A stretch of DNA of 64,000 nucleotides from assembly GCF_009909205.1 (NCBI RefSeq), contig NZ_JAAAPN010000013.1, forward strand, positions 62,001-126,000, in the 5' to 3' direction. The first letter of the stretch is position 1; each line of letters opens with the position of its first letter. Origin of the DNA: Aquabacterium fontiphilum. Lineage in GTDB: Bacteria > Pseudomonadota > Gammaproteobacteria > Burkholderiales > Burkholderiaceae_C. Positions 42,875-52,151 of this stretch are shown piece by piece. A program made the position numbers and the translations under genes. The notes beneath the pieces were generated by a model that saw nothing but the letters and a program-made list of their open reading frames with translations, did not search any database and was not told where the DNA came from.

Positions 42875-45463
42875 TCAGCCAGCAAAATCGTTGGAGGATG
42901 AGGATGCCGCATCGGCAGGGCCTGCGCCTTCGCCGGTGTCGATGGGCAGCGTGAAGCTGAATCGACATCCAACTGTCACCGACCCATTGTAGAGGTTCTC
43001 GGCCTTGATCCTGCCATGGTGCGACTCGATGATGGAGCGGCAGAGACTCAGGCCTATCCCTAATCCCTCGGCTTTGGTCGAGTGGAAGGCTTCGAACAGG
43101 CGGGCCAGCATCTCTTCCTTCATGCCCGGGCCGCTGTCGGTGACGGTGAACTCCACAACCTCGCCTTGCTCCTCGGTCCGGCGTTGCTGCACACGCAGGT
43201 CGATCACGCGGCGCGACTGCGGCATGTTCGAGGTGTCGATGGCCTCTGCCGCGTTCTTCAGCAGGTTGAGCAGCACCTGCTCCACCAGAATGGGGTCAGC
43301 CATGATCTGCGGCAGGCGGTTGGCCACCACGGTGTTGAGCGTCACGCGGCGGCGCTTCATCTCGAAGACGGCCAGATCGAGCACGGCGTCGGTGATGTCG
43401 CGCACGCGGCAGGGCTGGCGCTGCGGCTCGCTTCGTTTCACGAACTGGCGGATGCGGTGGATGATCTGGCCGGCGCGTTGCGCCTGACGGGCTGTCTTGT
43501 CCAGCGCACTGATCAGCGCCTCATTGTCGATGTTGCCGGATTTGACCCGGCTCAGCATCCCGCTGCAGTAGTTCGAGATGGCAGCCAGCGGCTGGTTGAG
43601 CTCATGCGCCACCGTCGAGGCCATCTCGCCCATGGTGATGAGCCGGCTGGTGAACTGGGCTTTCTCAGCCTGCCGGGCGGCGGCATCTTCGGCCAGCTTG
43701 CGGTCTGTGATGTCGGTGGCAATCAGCATCTGGGCCAGGTTGCCATCCGTCCACTGGATGTAGCGGGCGCGCACATCGAACCACTTCTGCGCGCCTTCCA
43801 GGAACACCTCGCGGGTGTCGCTGCCGGCATTGGTCAGGGCCTGGGCAGGCAGGCCACCGAAGTCGTCAACCGATTCGTCCCCATCGATCACCTCATCGGG
43901 CGTGACCTCACCGCCTGTGAGCTGCGTGTGGGCGTCCGGATTGGCACCGAACCAAAGGCGGTAGGAGCGGTTGGCGAACAACAGCTCGCCGCGCTGGACG
44001 GACACCACGGACACGGCGGCATCCAGCCCCTCCAGCACGGTGGTGAAGCGCTCGTGGGCCGCCGTGAGCTGATCGCGCACGCGCTTGGCCTCGGTGATGT
44101 TGGTGACCGAGGTCATCCAGCCAGTCTGGTCGCCCTGGGCGTCGATCAGGGGCGACACATACATGCGGGCATCGAACTGGCTGCCATCCCGCCGCTGCAT
44201 CACCACCTCAATGCCGCCCATGGGGCTGCGGCCCAGCAGCTCTTGCTGGAACATGCGGTTGAACTCGTCGAGCCGATCCTTGGGCCAGTAGGGGTAGGGC
44301 GGCACGCAGCCAATCAGCTCTTCTTCCGAGAAACCCGTCATCGCGCAGAAGGCCGGGTTCACGTAGGTGATACGGCCCTCCAGGTCGATGGTGCGCATGC
44401 CGGTGAGCATGGAGTTCTCCATGGCCCGGCGGAAGTTGGTTTCCTGCACCAGTGTCTTCTGAATTTCGGCGCGGCGGCGCATGTGGCGCAGCGTGCCCAT
44501 CAGCGTCCAGACGGTCAGCGCCGACAGCGCTACCACCATCCAGAACAGCGTGTTGCCGATCAGGCTGGAGGAGGTCCGAAAACCCATGCCGCGCAGAATC
44601 AGGCCATTGCTGACCGGGGTAACGACCACTTCGTGCACAAAGGTGGGGCGCGCGCCCGTGGCTTCCCTGCCCAGACCAACGCTACCCGTCAGGGGCGAGC
44701 CGTCCAGTTGGACGAGGCTCATGGCATGGCGGCTGGCGATCTCCTGCGGCACGAGGTACCGCATCAGGGGCTCGAGGGCGTACTCGGCGACCACCGCGCC
44801 GGCGAAGACGCCGCGGTCGACCATGGGCACGTGGATCTGGATGACCTTGTTGCCCGCCGCGTTGCGAAACGGGTAGGAGTAGCTGGGCTGGCCCCGGTCG
44901 CGGGCCACGCGAAAGCCTTCCACCGGCTCAGGGGCGCCCTTGAAGGGGTCGTAATCTGCCATGGCGGGGGCTTGCCGCGCCTGCTCGCCCACGCTGCTGG
45001 GGTCCAGCGGCAGGCTCAGGGTGTTGCGCGAAGCCCGCACGCTGCGGTCGGCACCGACCCAGGCAATGCCCACCACCTCGGGGCGAGAGCGAATGAAATC
45101 CCCCGTCTGACGCAGGAACTGTTCCGTGTTGATTGCCCGCAGGTTGACCTCTCGGGCCAGACGAACGAGCTGCTCCTGGTTGTCAATCAGGCGCAGGCGG
45201 ATCTGCTGCTGGACGACCTCGGTGTCGCGCTTGACGGCCTCCTGTTCACGCTCCAGTTCTTCGTTGCGCAAGTACCAGAAGGCCGCGATGATGGCCGCCA
45301 GAAAGAGCAGGACCGATACCAGCGGGCCCAGCGTGGCGTAGCGGTCTTGCTGGCTGGGCGTCTGACGACGCCACCAGCGCCAGAACAGCCGATTGGTCTG
45401 GCTGCCCGCAGTCGGGGCGGGCGAAGACGGCGAGGAGGGCGGCAATGTTGCGGGAAACACCAT
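42875..45463 (-). CDS. PAS-domain sensor histidine kinase (FixL/DctB-like)
   Basis: 862-residue membrane sensor. Transmembrane helices at about 45-65 and 301-323 bracket a 235-residue periplasmic sensing domain of the double-Cache kind. Two PAS domains follow (about 345-465 with NPAFCAMTGFSEEELIG, and 470-595). The HisKA domain carries His620 in VAHELNQPLAAISNY, and the HATPase domain has NLLKNAAEAID, DSGPGM and GLGIGLSL. The H-box is of the FixL/DctB type. Its partner is the FixJ-type regulator six bases downstream. Signal unknown; Cache domains often bind small organic acids. Confidence 0.94.
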   Translation of the reverse strand: MVFPATLPPSSPSSPAPTAGSQTNRLFWRWWRRQTPSQQDRYATLGPLVSVLLFLAAIIAAFWYLRNEELEREQEAVKRDTEVVQQQIRLRLIDNQEQLVRLAREVNLRAINTEQFLRQTGDFIRSRPEVVGIAWVGADRSVRASRNTLSLPLDPSSVGEQARQAPAMADYDPFKGAPEPVEGFRVARDRGQPSYSYPFRNAAGNKVIQIHVPMVDRGVFAGAVVAEYALEPLMRYLVPQEIASRHAMSLVQLDGSPLTGSVGLGREATGARPTFVHEVVVTPVSNGLILRGMGFRTSSSLIGNTLFWMVVALSALTVWTLMGTLRHMRRRAEIQKTLVQETNFRRAMENSMLTGMRTIDLEGRITYVNPAFCAMTGFSEEELIGCVPPYPYWPKDRLDEFNRMFQQELLGRSPMGGIEVVMQRRDGSQFDARMYVSPLIDAQGDQTGWMTSVTNITEAKRVRDQLTAAHERFTTVLEGLDAAVSVVSVQRGELLFANRSYRLWFGANPDAHTQLTGGEVTPDEVIDGDESVDDFGGLPAQALTNAGSDTREVFLEGAQKWFDVRARYIQWTDGNLAQMLIATDITDRKLAEDAAARQAEKAQFTSRLITMGEMASTVAHELNQPLAAISNYCSGMLSRVKSGNIDNEALISALDKTARQAQRAGQIIHRIRQFVKRSEPQRQPCRVRDITDAVLDLAVFEMKRRRVTLNTVVANRLPQIMADPILVEQVLLNLLKNAAEAIDTSNMPQSRRVIDLRVQQRRTEEQGEVVEFTVTDSGPGMKEEMLARLFEAFHSTKAEGLGIGLSLCRSIIESHHGRIKAENLYNGSVTVGCRFSFTLPIDTGEGAGPADAASSSSNDFAG

Positions 45464-45526
45464 GGTGCAATTATCCGTGTGGGATCCCGCATCCGATCTG
45501 CAGGAAAGTCAGCGTATGCTTTTCGT

Positions 45527-45556
45527 GTTTCCCGGCGCCACCCCTGTTGTGGAAAC
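45527..45556. promoter_or_regulatory. Inverted repeat in the kinase/aceE divergent promoter region
   Basis: GTTTCC (45527-45532) and GGAAAC (45551-45556) face each other across 18 bases, with further related GAAACC and GGTTCC half-sites just downstream. The region (45464-45654, 191 bases) must hold promoters for both the kinase and aceE. I could not identify convincing -35/-10 pairs. Confidence 0.35.
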
Positions 45557-45654
45557 ACTTCGAAACCCTGTGGTTCCCTCGCTTATCCGCGATCCGGGGA
45601 CCCGGGCCGGTGTCCATACTGGTGCACAGGCCCTCACTTCTGGAGACTGAACCC

Positions 45655-48357
45655 ATGTCTGCCCATGATCCGCTGCCGTCCGCATCCCTGGACCTGGATC
45701 CCGAAGAAACCCGCGAATGGCTGGACGCCCTGTCCGGCGTCATTCAGACCGAGGGCCGCGCCCGCGCCCACGAATTGCTCGAGAACCTGCTCGATCACGC
45801 CCGCCAGGCCGGCATCGACATGCCGTTCTCGGCCACCACGGCGTACGTGAACACCATTCCGGTCGAAGACGAGGCCCACCACCCGGGCAATCTGGAGATC
45901 GAGGAGCGGCTGCGCAGCTTCATGCGCTGGAACGCCATGGCCATGGTCGTGCGAGCCAACCGCCACAACCCGCCGGATGGTGGCGACCTGGGTGGGCATA
46001 TCTCTTCATTCGCCTCGCTGGCGACCATGCTGGGCGTCGGCTTCAACCATTTCTGGCATGCCGATACGCCCGATCACGGCGGCGACCTGCTGTACATCCA
46101 GGGCCATTCCGCGCCGGGCATCTACGCCCGCGCCTTCATGGAAGGCCGCATCACCGAAGACCAACTGGCCAACTTCCGCCAGGAAGTGGGGGGCAAGGGC
46201 CTCTCCAGCTACCCGCACCCGAAGCTGATGCCCGAGTTTTGGCAGTTCCCGACGGTGTCGATGGGCCTGGGGCCCATCATGGCGATCTACCAGGCCCGGT
46301 TCCTCAAGTACCTGCACGCGCGCGGCATTGCCGACACCAGCAAGCGCAAGGTGTGGGTGTTCTGCGGCGACGGCGAGATGGATGAGCCCGAGTCGCTGGG
46401 CGCCATCGGCCTGGCCGCCCGCGAAAAGCTCGACAACCTGATCTTCGTCATCAACTGCAACCTGCAGCGCCTGGATGGCCCTGTGCGCGGCAACGGCAAG
46501 ATCGTGCAGGAGCTCGAAGGCGAGTTCCGCGGCGCCGGCTGGAACGTGATCAAGCTGCTGTGGGGCTCGTATTGGGATCCGCTGCTGGCGCGCGACAAGG
46601 AAGGCATCCTGCGCAAGATCATGATGGAGATGGTTGACGGCGACTACCAGGCCTGCAAGGCCAACGACGGCGCCTTCGTTCGCCAGAACTTCTTCGGGCG
46701 TGACCCGCGCACCGCCGAGATGGTGGCCCGCCTGTCGGACGACGACATCTGGCGCCTGAACCGGGGTGGCCATGATCCGCAGAAGGTCTACGCGGCCTAC
46801 CATGCGGCAGCCAACCATCAGGGCCAGCCCACCGTGCTGCTGATCAAGACGGTCAAGGGCTTCGGCATGGGCAAGAGCGGCGAGGGCAAGAACACTGCCC
46901 ACCAGACCAAGAAGCTGACCGACGAGGACATCAAGCTGTTCCGCGACCGCTTCAACATCCCCGTGACCGACGAGGACCTGCCGAATCTGCCCTTCATCAA
47001 ACCGGCCGAGCACACGCCGGAGATGACGTACCTGCACGAGCGCCGCCAAGCCCTGGGTGGCTACCTGCCCAAGCGCCGCCCCAAGGCCGAGGAGACGCTG
47101 CCCGTGCCCGGCCTGGACGCGTTCCAGAGCGTGCTGGAGCCCACGGCCGATGGCCGCGAGATCTCGACCACCCAGGCCTTCGTGCGCTGCCTGACGCCGC
47201 TGCTGCGCGATGCCAACCTGGGCCCGCGCGTGGTGCCCATTCTGGTGGACGAGGCCCGCACCTTCGGCATGGAGGGCTTGTTCCGCCAGATCGGTATTTA
47301 TGCGCCGGAGGGCCAGAAGTACACCCCGGTCGACAAGGACCAGGTCATGTACTACCGCGAGGACAAGGCCGGCCAGATCCTGCAAGAGGGCATCAACGAA
47401 GCGGGCGGCATGAGCTCGTGGATCGCCGCGGCGACGTCGTACTCGACGAACAACCGCGTGATGATCCCGTTCTACATCTACTACTCAATGTTCGGGCTGC
47501 AGCGCATTGGCGACCTGGCCTGGGCGGCAGGTGACATGCAGGCGCGCGGCTTCCTGCTGGGCGGCACGTCGGGTCGCACCACGCTGAACGGCGAAGGCCT
47601 GCAACACGAAGACGGCCACAGCCAGCTGGTGGCGGGCACGATCCCGAACTGCCTGAGCTACGACCCGAGCTTCGCCCACGAGGTGGCCGTGATCATCCAG
47701 GATGGCCTCAAGCGGATGGTCGAGCAGCAGGAAAACGTCTTCTACTACCTGACGCTGCTCAACGAAAACTACGCGCAACCGGGCCTGAAGCCGGGCACCG
47801 AGGCGGAAATCATCGCCGGCATGTATCTGCTGCAAGATGCAGATGCAAGCAAGGCGCTGCAAGTCAACCTGCTGGGCTCAGGCTCCATCCTGCGCGAGTC
47901 GATGGCCGCCAAGGCGCTGCTGGAGGCCGATTGGGGCGTGGGCGCGAACGTGTGGAGTTGCCCGAGCTTCAACCTGCTGGCCCGCGACGGCCAGGATGTG
48001 GAGCGCTGGAACCTGCTGCACCCGACCGACGCACCACGCGAGGCCTTCGTGACGAAGCAACTCGGCCGCACGCAAGGCCCGGTGGTGGCCTCGACCGACT
48101 ACGTCAAGGCGCTGCCTGAGCAGATCCGGGCCTACATCCCCAAGGGACGCGCGTACAAGGTGCTGGGTACCGACGGCTTCGGCCGCAGCGACTTCCGCTA
48201 CCGCCTGCGCGAGCACTTCGAGATCAACCGGCATTACATCGTGGTCGCGGCGCTGAAGTCGCTGGCCGATGAGGGGGCCGTTCCGGTGGCCAAGGTGGCC
48301 GAGGCGATTGCCAGATACGGCATCGACACCGACAAGATCAACCCCCTGTACGCCTGA
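45655..48357 (+). CDS. aceE: Pyruvate dehydrogenase E1 component, homodimeric type
   Basis: 900-residue thiamine-diphosphate enzyme that decarboxylates pyruvate in the pyruvate dehydrogenase complex. The ThDP/Mg motif is CGDGEMDEPESLGAIGLA through NCNLQRLDGPVRGNG. The catalytic-loop residues and the C-terminal transketolase-like domain (TDGFGRSDFR) are present. It is the single-chain homodimeric E1 of Gram-negative bacteria, not the alpha/beta type. The ATG at 45655 has CTGGAG upstream and gives the usual start; the frame is open further upstream but that part is non-coding in character. First gene of aceE-aceF-lpdA. Confidence 0.97.
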   Translation: MSAHDPLPSASLDLDPEETREWLDALSGVIQTEGRARAHELLENLLDHARQAGIDMPFSATTAYVNTIPVEDEAHHPGNLEIEERLRSFMRWNAMAMVVRANRHNPPDGGDLGGHISSFASLATMLGVGFNHFWHADTPDHGGDLLYIQGHSAPGIYARAFMEGRITEDQLANFRQEVGGKGLSSYPHPKLMPEFWQFPTVSMGLGPIMAIYQARFLKYLHARGIADTSKRKVWVFCGDGEMDEPESLGAIGLAAREKLDNLIFVINCNLQRLDGPVRGNGKIVQELEGEFRGAGWNVIKLLWGSYWDPLLARDKEGILRKIMMEMVDGDYQACKANDGAFVRQNFFGRDPRTAEMVARLSDDDIWRLNRGGHDPQKVYAAYHAAANHQGQPTVLLIKTVKGFGMGKSGEGKNTAHQTKKLTDEDIKLFRDRFNIPVTDEDLPNLPFIKPAEHTPEMTYLHERRQALGGYLPKRRPKAEETLPVPGLDAFQSVLEPTADGREISTTQAFVRCLTPLLRDANLGPRVVPILVDEARTFGMEGLFRQIGIYAPEGQKYTPVDKDQVMYYREDKAGQILQEGINEAGGMSSWIAAATSYSTNNRVMIPFYIYYSMFGLQRIGDLAWAAGDMQARGFLLGGTSGRTTLNGEGLQHEDGHSQLVAGTIPNCLSYDPSFAHEVAVIIQDGLKRMVEQQENVFYYLTLLNENYAQPGLKPGTEAEIIAGMYLLQDADASKALQVNLLGSGSILRESMAAKALLEADWGVGANVWSCPSFNLLARDGQDVERWNLLHPTDAPREAFVTKQLGRTQGPVVASTDYVKALPEQIRAYIPKGRAYKVLGTDGFGRSDFRYRLREHFEINRHYIVVAALKSLADEGAVPVAKVAEAIARYGIDTDKINPLYA

Positions 48358-48375
48358 CGACCCGAGGACTGCAAC

Positions 48376-49731
48376 ATGGCAACGATAGAACTGACCGTCC
48401 CGGACATCGGGGACGTGAGCGACGCTGCGGTCATCGAGCTGCTCGTCAAACCGGGCGACACCATCAAGCCCGAACAGAGCCTGATCACCATCGAATCCGA
48501 CAAGGCCTCGATGGAGGTGCCCGCCTCGGTAGGCGGCGTGCTGAAAGAGCTGCGCGTGAAACTGGGCGACAAGGTCAGCCAGGGTGCGGTGATTGGCGTG
48601 CTGGAAACCGCAGCAGCCGATGCGCCAGCCGCGCCTGCACCCGCGGCACCAGCCCCTGCGGCCGCCGCGCCCTCGGCACCTGCCGTTGTGGCGCCTGCCG
48701 CTTTGCCTGCTGCACCCGCTCCAGCATCTGAGGCGCCGGGGCGCAGCATGCCGACTGCGGCCCTGGCGGAAGAGGCTGTGGCGGCACCCGGCGTCGTGCC
48801 GCATGCTTCGCCGTCGGTGCGGCGCTTTGCACGCGAACTGGGCGTGCCACTGGGCCAGGTGCAGGGCACGGGCCCCAAGGGACGCATCACGCATGCCGAC
48901 ATCCAGGGTTTCGTCAAAGGCGTGATGGCGCGTGGCGCCCAACCCGCGCCGGCTGCGGCTGGCACCGGCACGGGCGCTGGCTCGGCAGATCTGGGCGGCA
49001 TGACGCTGCTGCCCTGGCCTGCGGTCGATTTCACCAAGTTCGGCCCCGTCGAGCGCCAGCCGCTGTCGCGCATCAAGAAGATCTCGGGCGCGAACCTGCA
49101 CCGCAACTGGGTCCGTATCCCGCACGTCACGAACAACGAAGAGGCCGACATCACCGAGTTGGAGGCCTTCCGCGTCAGGCTCAACGAGGAGCACGCCAAG
49201 GCCGGCACCAAGTTCACGCTGCTGGCCTTCCTGCTCAAGGCCTGTGCGGTGTCGCTGCGCAAGTTCCCGCAGTTCAACGCATCGCTGGATGGCGATGACC
49301 TGGTACTCAAGCAGTACGTGCACATCGGCTTTGCGGCCGACACGCCCAACGGCCTGGTGGTGCCCGTGATCCGTGACGTGGACCAGAAATCGCTGAGCCA
49401 GCTGGCGCTGGAAACCGCTGCGTTGGCCGCCAAGGCACGCGACGGCAAGCTGACGCCGGCCGAGATGAGTGGTGGCTGCTTCTCGATCTCGTCGCTGGGC
49501 GGTTTCGGGGGCACGACCTTCACGCCCATCATCAACGCGCCGGAGGTGGCCATCCTGGGCGTGTGCCGGTCGGCCATGAAGCCGGTATGGAACGGCAGCG
49601 AGTTCGTGCCGCGCCTGATGCTGCCGCTGAGCCTGAGCTACGACCACCGCGTCATCGACGGGGCGTCGGCAGCCAAGTTCAACGCCTACCTGGCGTCGCT
49701 GCTGGCGGACTTCCGCCGCGCACTGGTGTAA
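48376..49731 (+). CDS. aceF: Dihydrolipoyllysine acetyltransferase (E2 of pyruvate dehydrogenase)
   Basis: 451-residue core of the pyruvate dehydrogenase complex. It has one lipoyl domain (Lys43 in ESDKASMEV), an Ala/Pro linker (about 80-125), the E1/E3-binding domain (about 140-178, [26 protein letters not shown]), a second linker, and the catalytic domain with SYDHRVIDG near the C-terminus. E. coli AceF has three lipoyl domains; here there is one, and another sits on the downstream E3. 18 bases after aceE. Confidence 0.97.
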   Translation: MATIELTVPDIGDVSDAAVIELLVKPGDTIKPEQSLITIESDKASMEVPASVGGVLKELRVKLGDKVSQGAVIGVLETAAADAPAAPAPAAPAPAAAAPSAPAVVAPAALPAAPAPASEAPGRSMPTAALAEEAVAAPGVVPHASPSVRRFARELGVPLGQVQGTGPKGRITHADIQGFVKGVMARGAQPAPAAAGTGTGAGSADLGGMTLLPWPAVDFTKFGPVERQPLSRIKKISGANLHRNWVRIPHVTNNEEADITELEAFRVRLNEEHAKAGTKFTLLAFLLKACAVSLRKFPQFNASLDGDDLVLKQYVHIGFAADTPNGLVVPVIRDVDQKSLSQLALETAALAAKARDGKLTPAEMSGGCFSISSLGGFGGTTFTPIINAPEVAILGVCRSAMKPVWNGSEFVPRLMLPLSLSYDHRVIDGASAAKFNAYLASLLADFRRALV

Positions 49732-49741
49732 GGGGACGGTC

Positions 49742-51595
49742 ATGGCATACATCGACATCCCCGTGCCCGACCTGGGCGACATCGCCGACGCGGCCATCAT
49801 CGAAATCCTCGTCAAGCCCGGCCAGAGCGTGGCCGCCGAGCAGAGCCTGATCACGCTCGAATCCGACAAGGCTTCCATGGAGGTGCCTTCGCCCCAAGCC
49901 GGGGTGGTCGGCGAGATCAAGGTCAAGCTGGGCGACCGCGTGGGGCAGGGCCACGTGATCCTGACGCTGGATGTGGCGGGCGCTGCGGCAACCGCGGCAG
50001 CGGCCCCCGCTCCGGCTGCATCGGCCACCACGCCGTCGGCGCCGGTGGTGGCGCCGGCTTCTGTTGTCGCCGCCTCCCAGGCTCCAGTGGTTGCAGCCAC
50101 GGTGGCCGCTCCTGCCGGCATCCCGGCCGATACCGACTGCGATGTGCTGGTGCTCGGCGGCGGGCCCGGGGGCTACAGCGCCGCCTTCCGTGCCGCCGAT
50201 CTGGGCCTCAAGGTCATCCTGGTCGAGCGTTACGCCGAGCTCGGCGGCGTGTGCCTGAACGTGGGTTGCATCCCGTCGAAGGCGCTGCTGCATGTGGCCG
50301 CCGTGATGGACGAGGTCAAGCATTTCGACGCGCTGGGCGTGAGCTATGGCGCGCCCACATTGGATCTGGCCAAGCTGCGCGCCCACAAGTCGGGTGTCAC
50401 CGGCAAGCTCACGCAAGGCTTGGCCGCCATGGCCAAGGCCCGCAAGGTGGAGGTGGTGCGCGGCTACGGCAGTTTGGTGGACGCGCACACCTTGAAGGTG
50501 GAGCTCACCACCGGCACCAGCCAGGACAAGACGGGCGAGACGCGCCAGTTGCGCTTCAAGCGCGCCATCCTGGCCGCGGGCTCACAGGCCGTGCGCCTGC
50601 CTTTCATGCCCGATGATCCACGCGTCGTCGATTCCACAGGTGCCCTGGCGCTGGCCAGCGTCCCCAAGAAGATGCTGGTCATTGGAGGCGGCATCATCGG
50701 CCTGGAGATGGGCACGGTCTACTCCACGCTGGGTGCCCGTATTGATGTGGTCGAGATGGGCGACGGCCTGATGCCAGGCGCCGACCGCGATCTGGTCAAG
50801 GTCTGGGACAAGGTCAACGCGCACCGCTTCGACCGCGTCATGCTCAATACCAAGACCGTGGCGGCCGAAGTCACACCCGAAGGCATCAAGGTGAGCTTTG
50901 CCTCGGCCAAAGACGGCGAGCCTGCGCCTGAACCTGCCGTCTACGATCTGGTGCTGCAGGCCGTGGGCCGCTCGCCCAACGGCCGCAAGATCGGCGCCGA
51001 GCAAGCGGGCCTGACGGTCAACGAGCGCGGCTTCGTGCCCGTGGACCGGCAGATGCGAAGCAACGTGCCCAGCTTGTTTGCCATTGGCGACCTGGTGGGC
51101 CAGCCCATGCTGGCGCACAAGGCCGTGCATGAGGGCCACGTGGCGGCCGAGGTCATCGCCGGAGAACTGCTGGGCGACGACAAGCTCGTCCGCGCCGCCT
51201 TCGACGCCAGTGTGATCCCCAGCGTGGCCTACACCGACCCAGAGATCGCCTGGGTGGGCCTGACCGAAGACCAGGCGAAGGCGCAGGGCAGGGCAGTCAA
51301 GAAGGGCCTCTTCCCTTGGGCGGCCTCAGGCCGCGCGCTGGCCAATGGCCGCTCGGAGGGTTTCACCAAATTGCTGTTCGACGTTGAAACGCACCGCATC
51401 GTCGGGGGCGGCATCGTGGGCACGCACGCGGGCGACCTCATTGGCGAGATCGCCTTGGCCATCGAGATGGGCGCCGACGAAGTCGACATCGGCAAAACCA
51501 TCCACCCGCATCCCACGCTGGGCGAGAGCGTGGGACTGGCCGCCGAGGCAGCGCATGGCACGTGCACCGACCTGATGCCGGTGCGCAAGCGCTAA
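49742..51595 (+). CDS. lpdA: Dihydrolipoyl dehydrogenase with N-terminal lipoyl domain (E3 of pyruvate dehydrogenase)
   Basis: 617-residue E3 that is longer than usual because of an N-terminal lipoyl domain (1-80, Lys43 in ESDKASMEV) and an Ala/Pro-rich linker (about 80-130). The flavoprotein part has [11 protein letters not shown] for FAD, the redox Cys pair in [26 protein letters not shown] for NAD, AIGDLVG and the C-terminal HPHPTLGES with the catalytic His. The lipoyl domain is closely related to that of AceF ten bases upstream and probably arose from it. Lipoyl-bearing E3s are known in Neisseria and Ralstonia pyruvate dehydrogenase. Confidence 0.96.
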   Translation: MAYIDIPVPDLGDIADAAIIEILVKPGQSVAAEQSLITLESDKASMEVPSPQAGVVGEIKVKLGDRVGQGHVILTLDVAGAAATAAAAPAPAASATTPSAPVVAPASVVAASQAPVVAATVAAPAGIPADTDCDVLVLGGGPGGYSAAFRAADLGLKVILVERYAELGGVCLNVGCIPSKALLHVAAVMDEVKHFDALGVSYGAPTLDLAKLRAHKSGVTGKLTQGLAAMAKARKVEVVRGYGSLVDAHTLKVELTTGTSQDKTGETRQLRFKRAILAAGSQAVRLPFMPDDPRVVDSTGALALASVPKKMLVIGGGIIGLEMGTVYSTLGARIDVVEMGDGLMPGADRDLVKVWDKVNAHRFDRVMLNTKTVAAEVTPEGIKVSFASAKDGEPAPEPAVYDLVLQAVGRSPNGRKIGAEQAGLTVNERGFVPVDRQMRSNVPSLFAIGDLVGQPMLAHKAVHEGHVAAEVIAGELLGDDKLVRAAFDASVIPSVAYTDPEIAWVGLTEDQAKAQGRAVKKGLFPWAASGRALANGRSEGFTKLLFDVETHRIVGGGIVGTHAGDLIGEIALAIEMGADEVDIGKTIHPHPTLGESVGLAAEAAHGTCTDLMPVRKR

Positions 51596-51612
51596 GCACC
51601 CAACTCAGCCGA

Positions 51613-52020
51613 TCAGAACGGCAGCTTCAGCGTGGGGGCGAAGATGGCGACGGTGAGACCGAGGCCAATGAACCACACCACGCTGCGCAGCGCGGCGATG
51701 TTGGCGAAGTACAGGCCGGTGTAGACAAGGCGCGCGCCGATGAAGGCCATGGCCAGCATGTCGGTGCGGGCCTGATCCAGACCGGCGAGTTGCGCGGCCA
51801 GCACGGCGAACACGAACAGGGGCAGGGCCTCGAAACCGTTGTTCTGGGCAGCGGCGGCGCGCGCCTTCCAGCCGGTCTGCTTGGCAGCCCAGTCGCGGGG
51901 GTGGTTGTTGTCGTAGCCACCTTCGCTGCGGCGTTTGCCAGCAGTGGCAGCCTTGGCCATGCCCATTGTGAGGATGGGCAGGATGGCGGCGATCAGGACG
52001 CAGGTGTTGGCGATGCTCAT
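51613..52020 (-). CDS. MAPEG family membrane protein
   Basis: 135-residue inner-membrane protein with four hydrophobic segments (about 4-22, 60-78, 85-105, 112-130). The NNHPRDWAAKQTGWKARAAAAQNNGFEALPLF segment (here split by its conserved Arg, Asn and Glu) is the signature of bacterial MAPEG proteins, relatives of microsomal glutathione transferases. Bacterial members are mostly uncharacterised. The ATG at 52020 is chosen because the upstream extension is Pro/Arg-rich and atypical. It is convergent with the pyruvate dehydrogenase operon. Confidence 0.85.
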   Translation of the reverse strand: MSIANTCVLIAAILPILTMGMAKAATAGKRRSEGGYDNNHPRDWAAKQTGWKARAAAAQNNGFEALPLFVFAVLAAQLAGLDQARTDMLAMAFIGARLVYTGLYFANIAALRSVVWFIGLGLTVAIFAPTLKLPF

Positions 52021-52151
52021 GCTTGTCTCCGGGTTGGGTGGGGGCCTCTGAGGCGGGCCGCAGCGGTGGATTCTATTTTGTGACAACGATTATTGTCTAA
52101 TTTTGACTGTTGCCGGGCGCCGGCGCGTGTTGTCACGGCGCCAATGGGGCC

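Noticed and set aside
43082-45850. Plus-strand open frame of more than 900 codons opposite the histidine kinase
   Set aside because: The minus-strand kinase has every expected motif; the opposite frame is composition-driven and runs into aceE.
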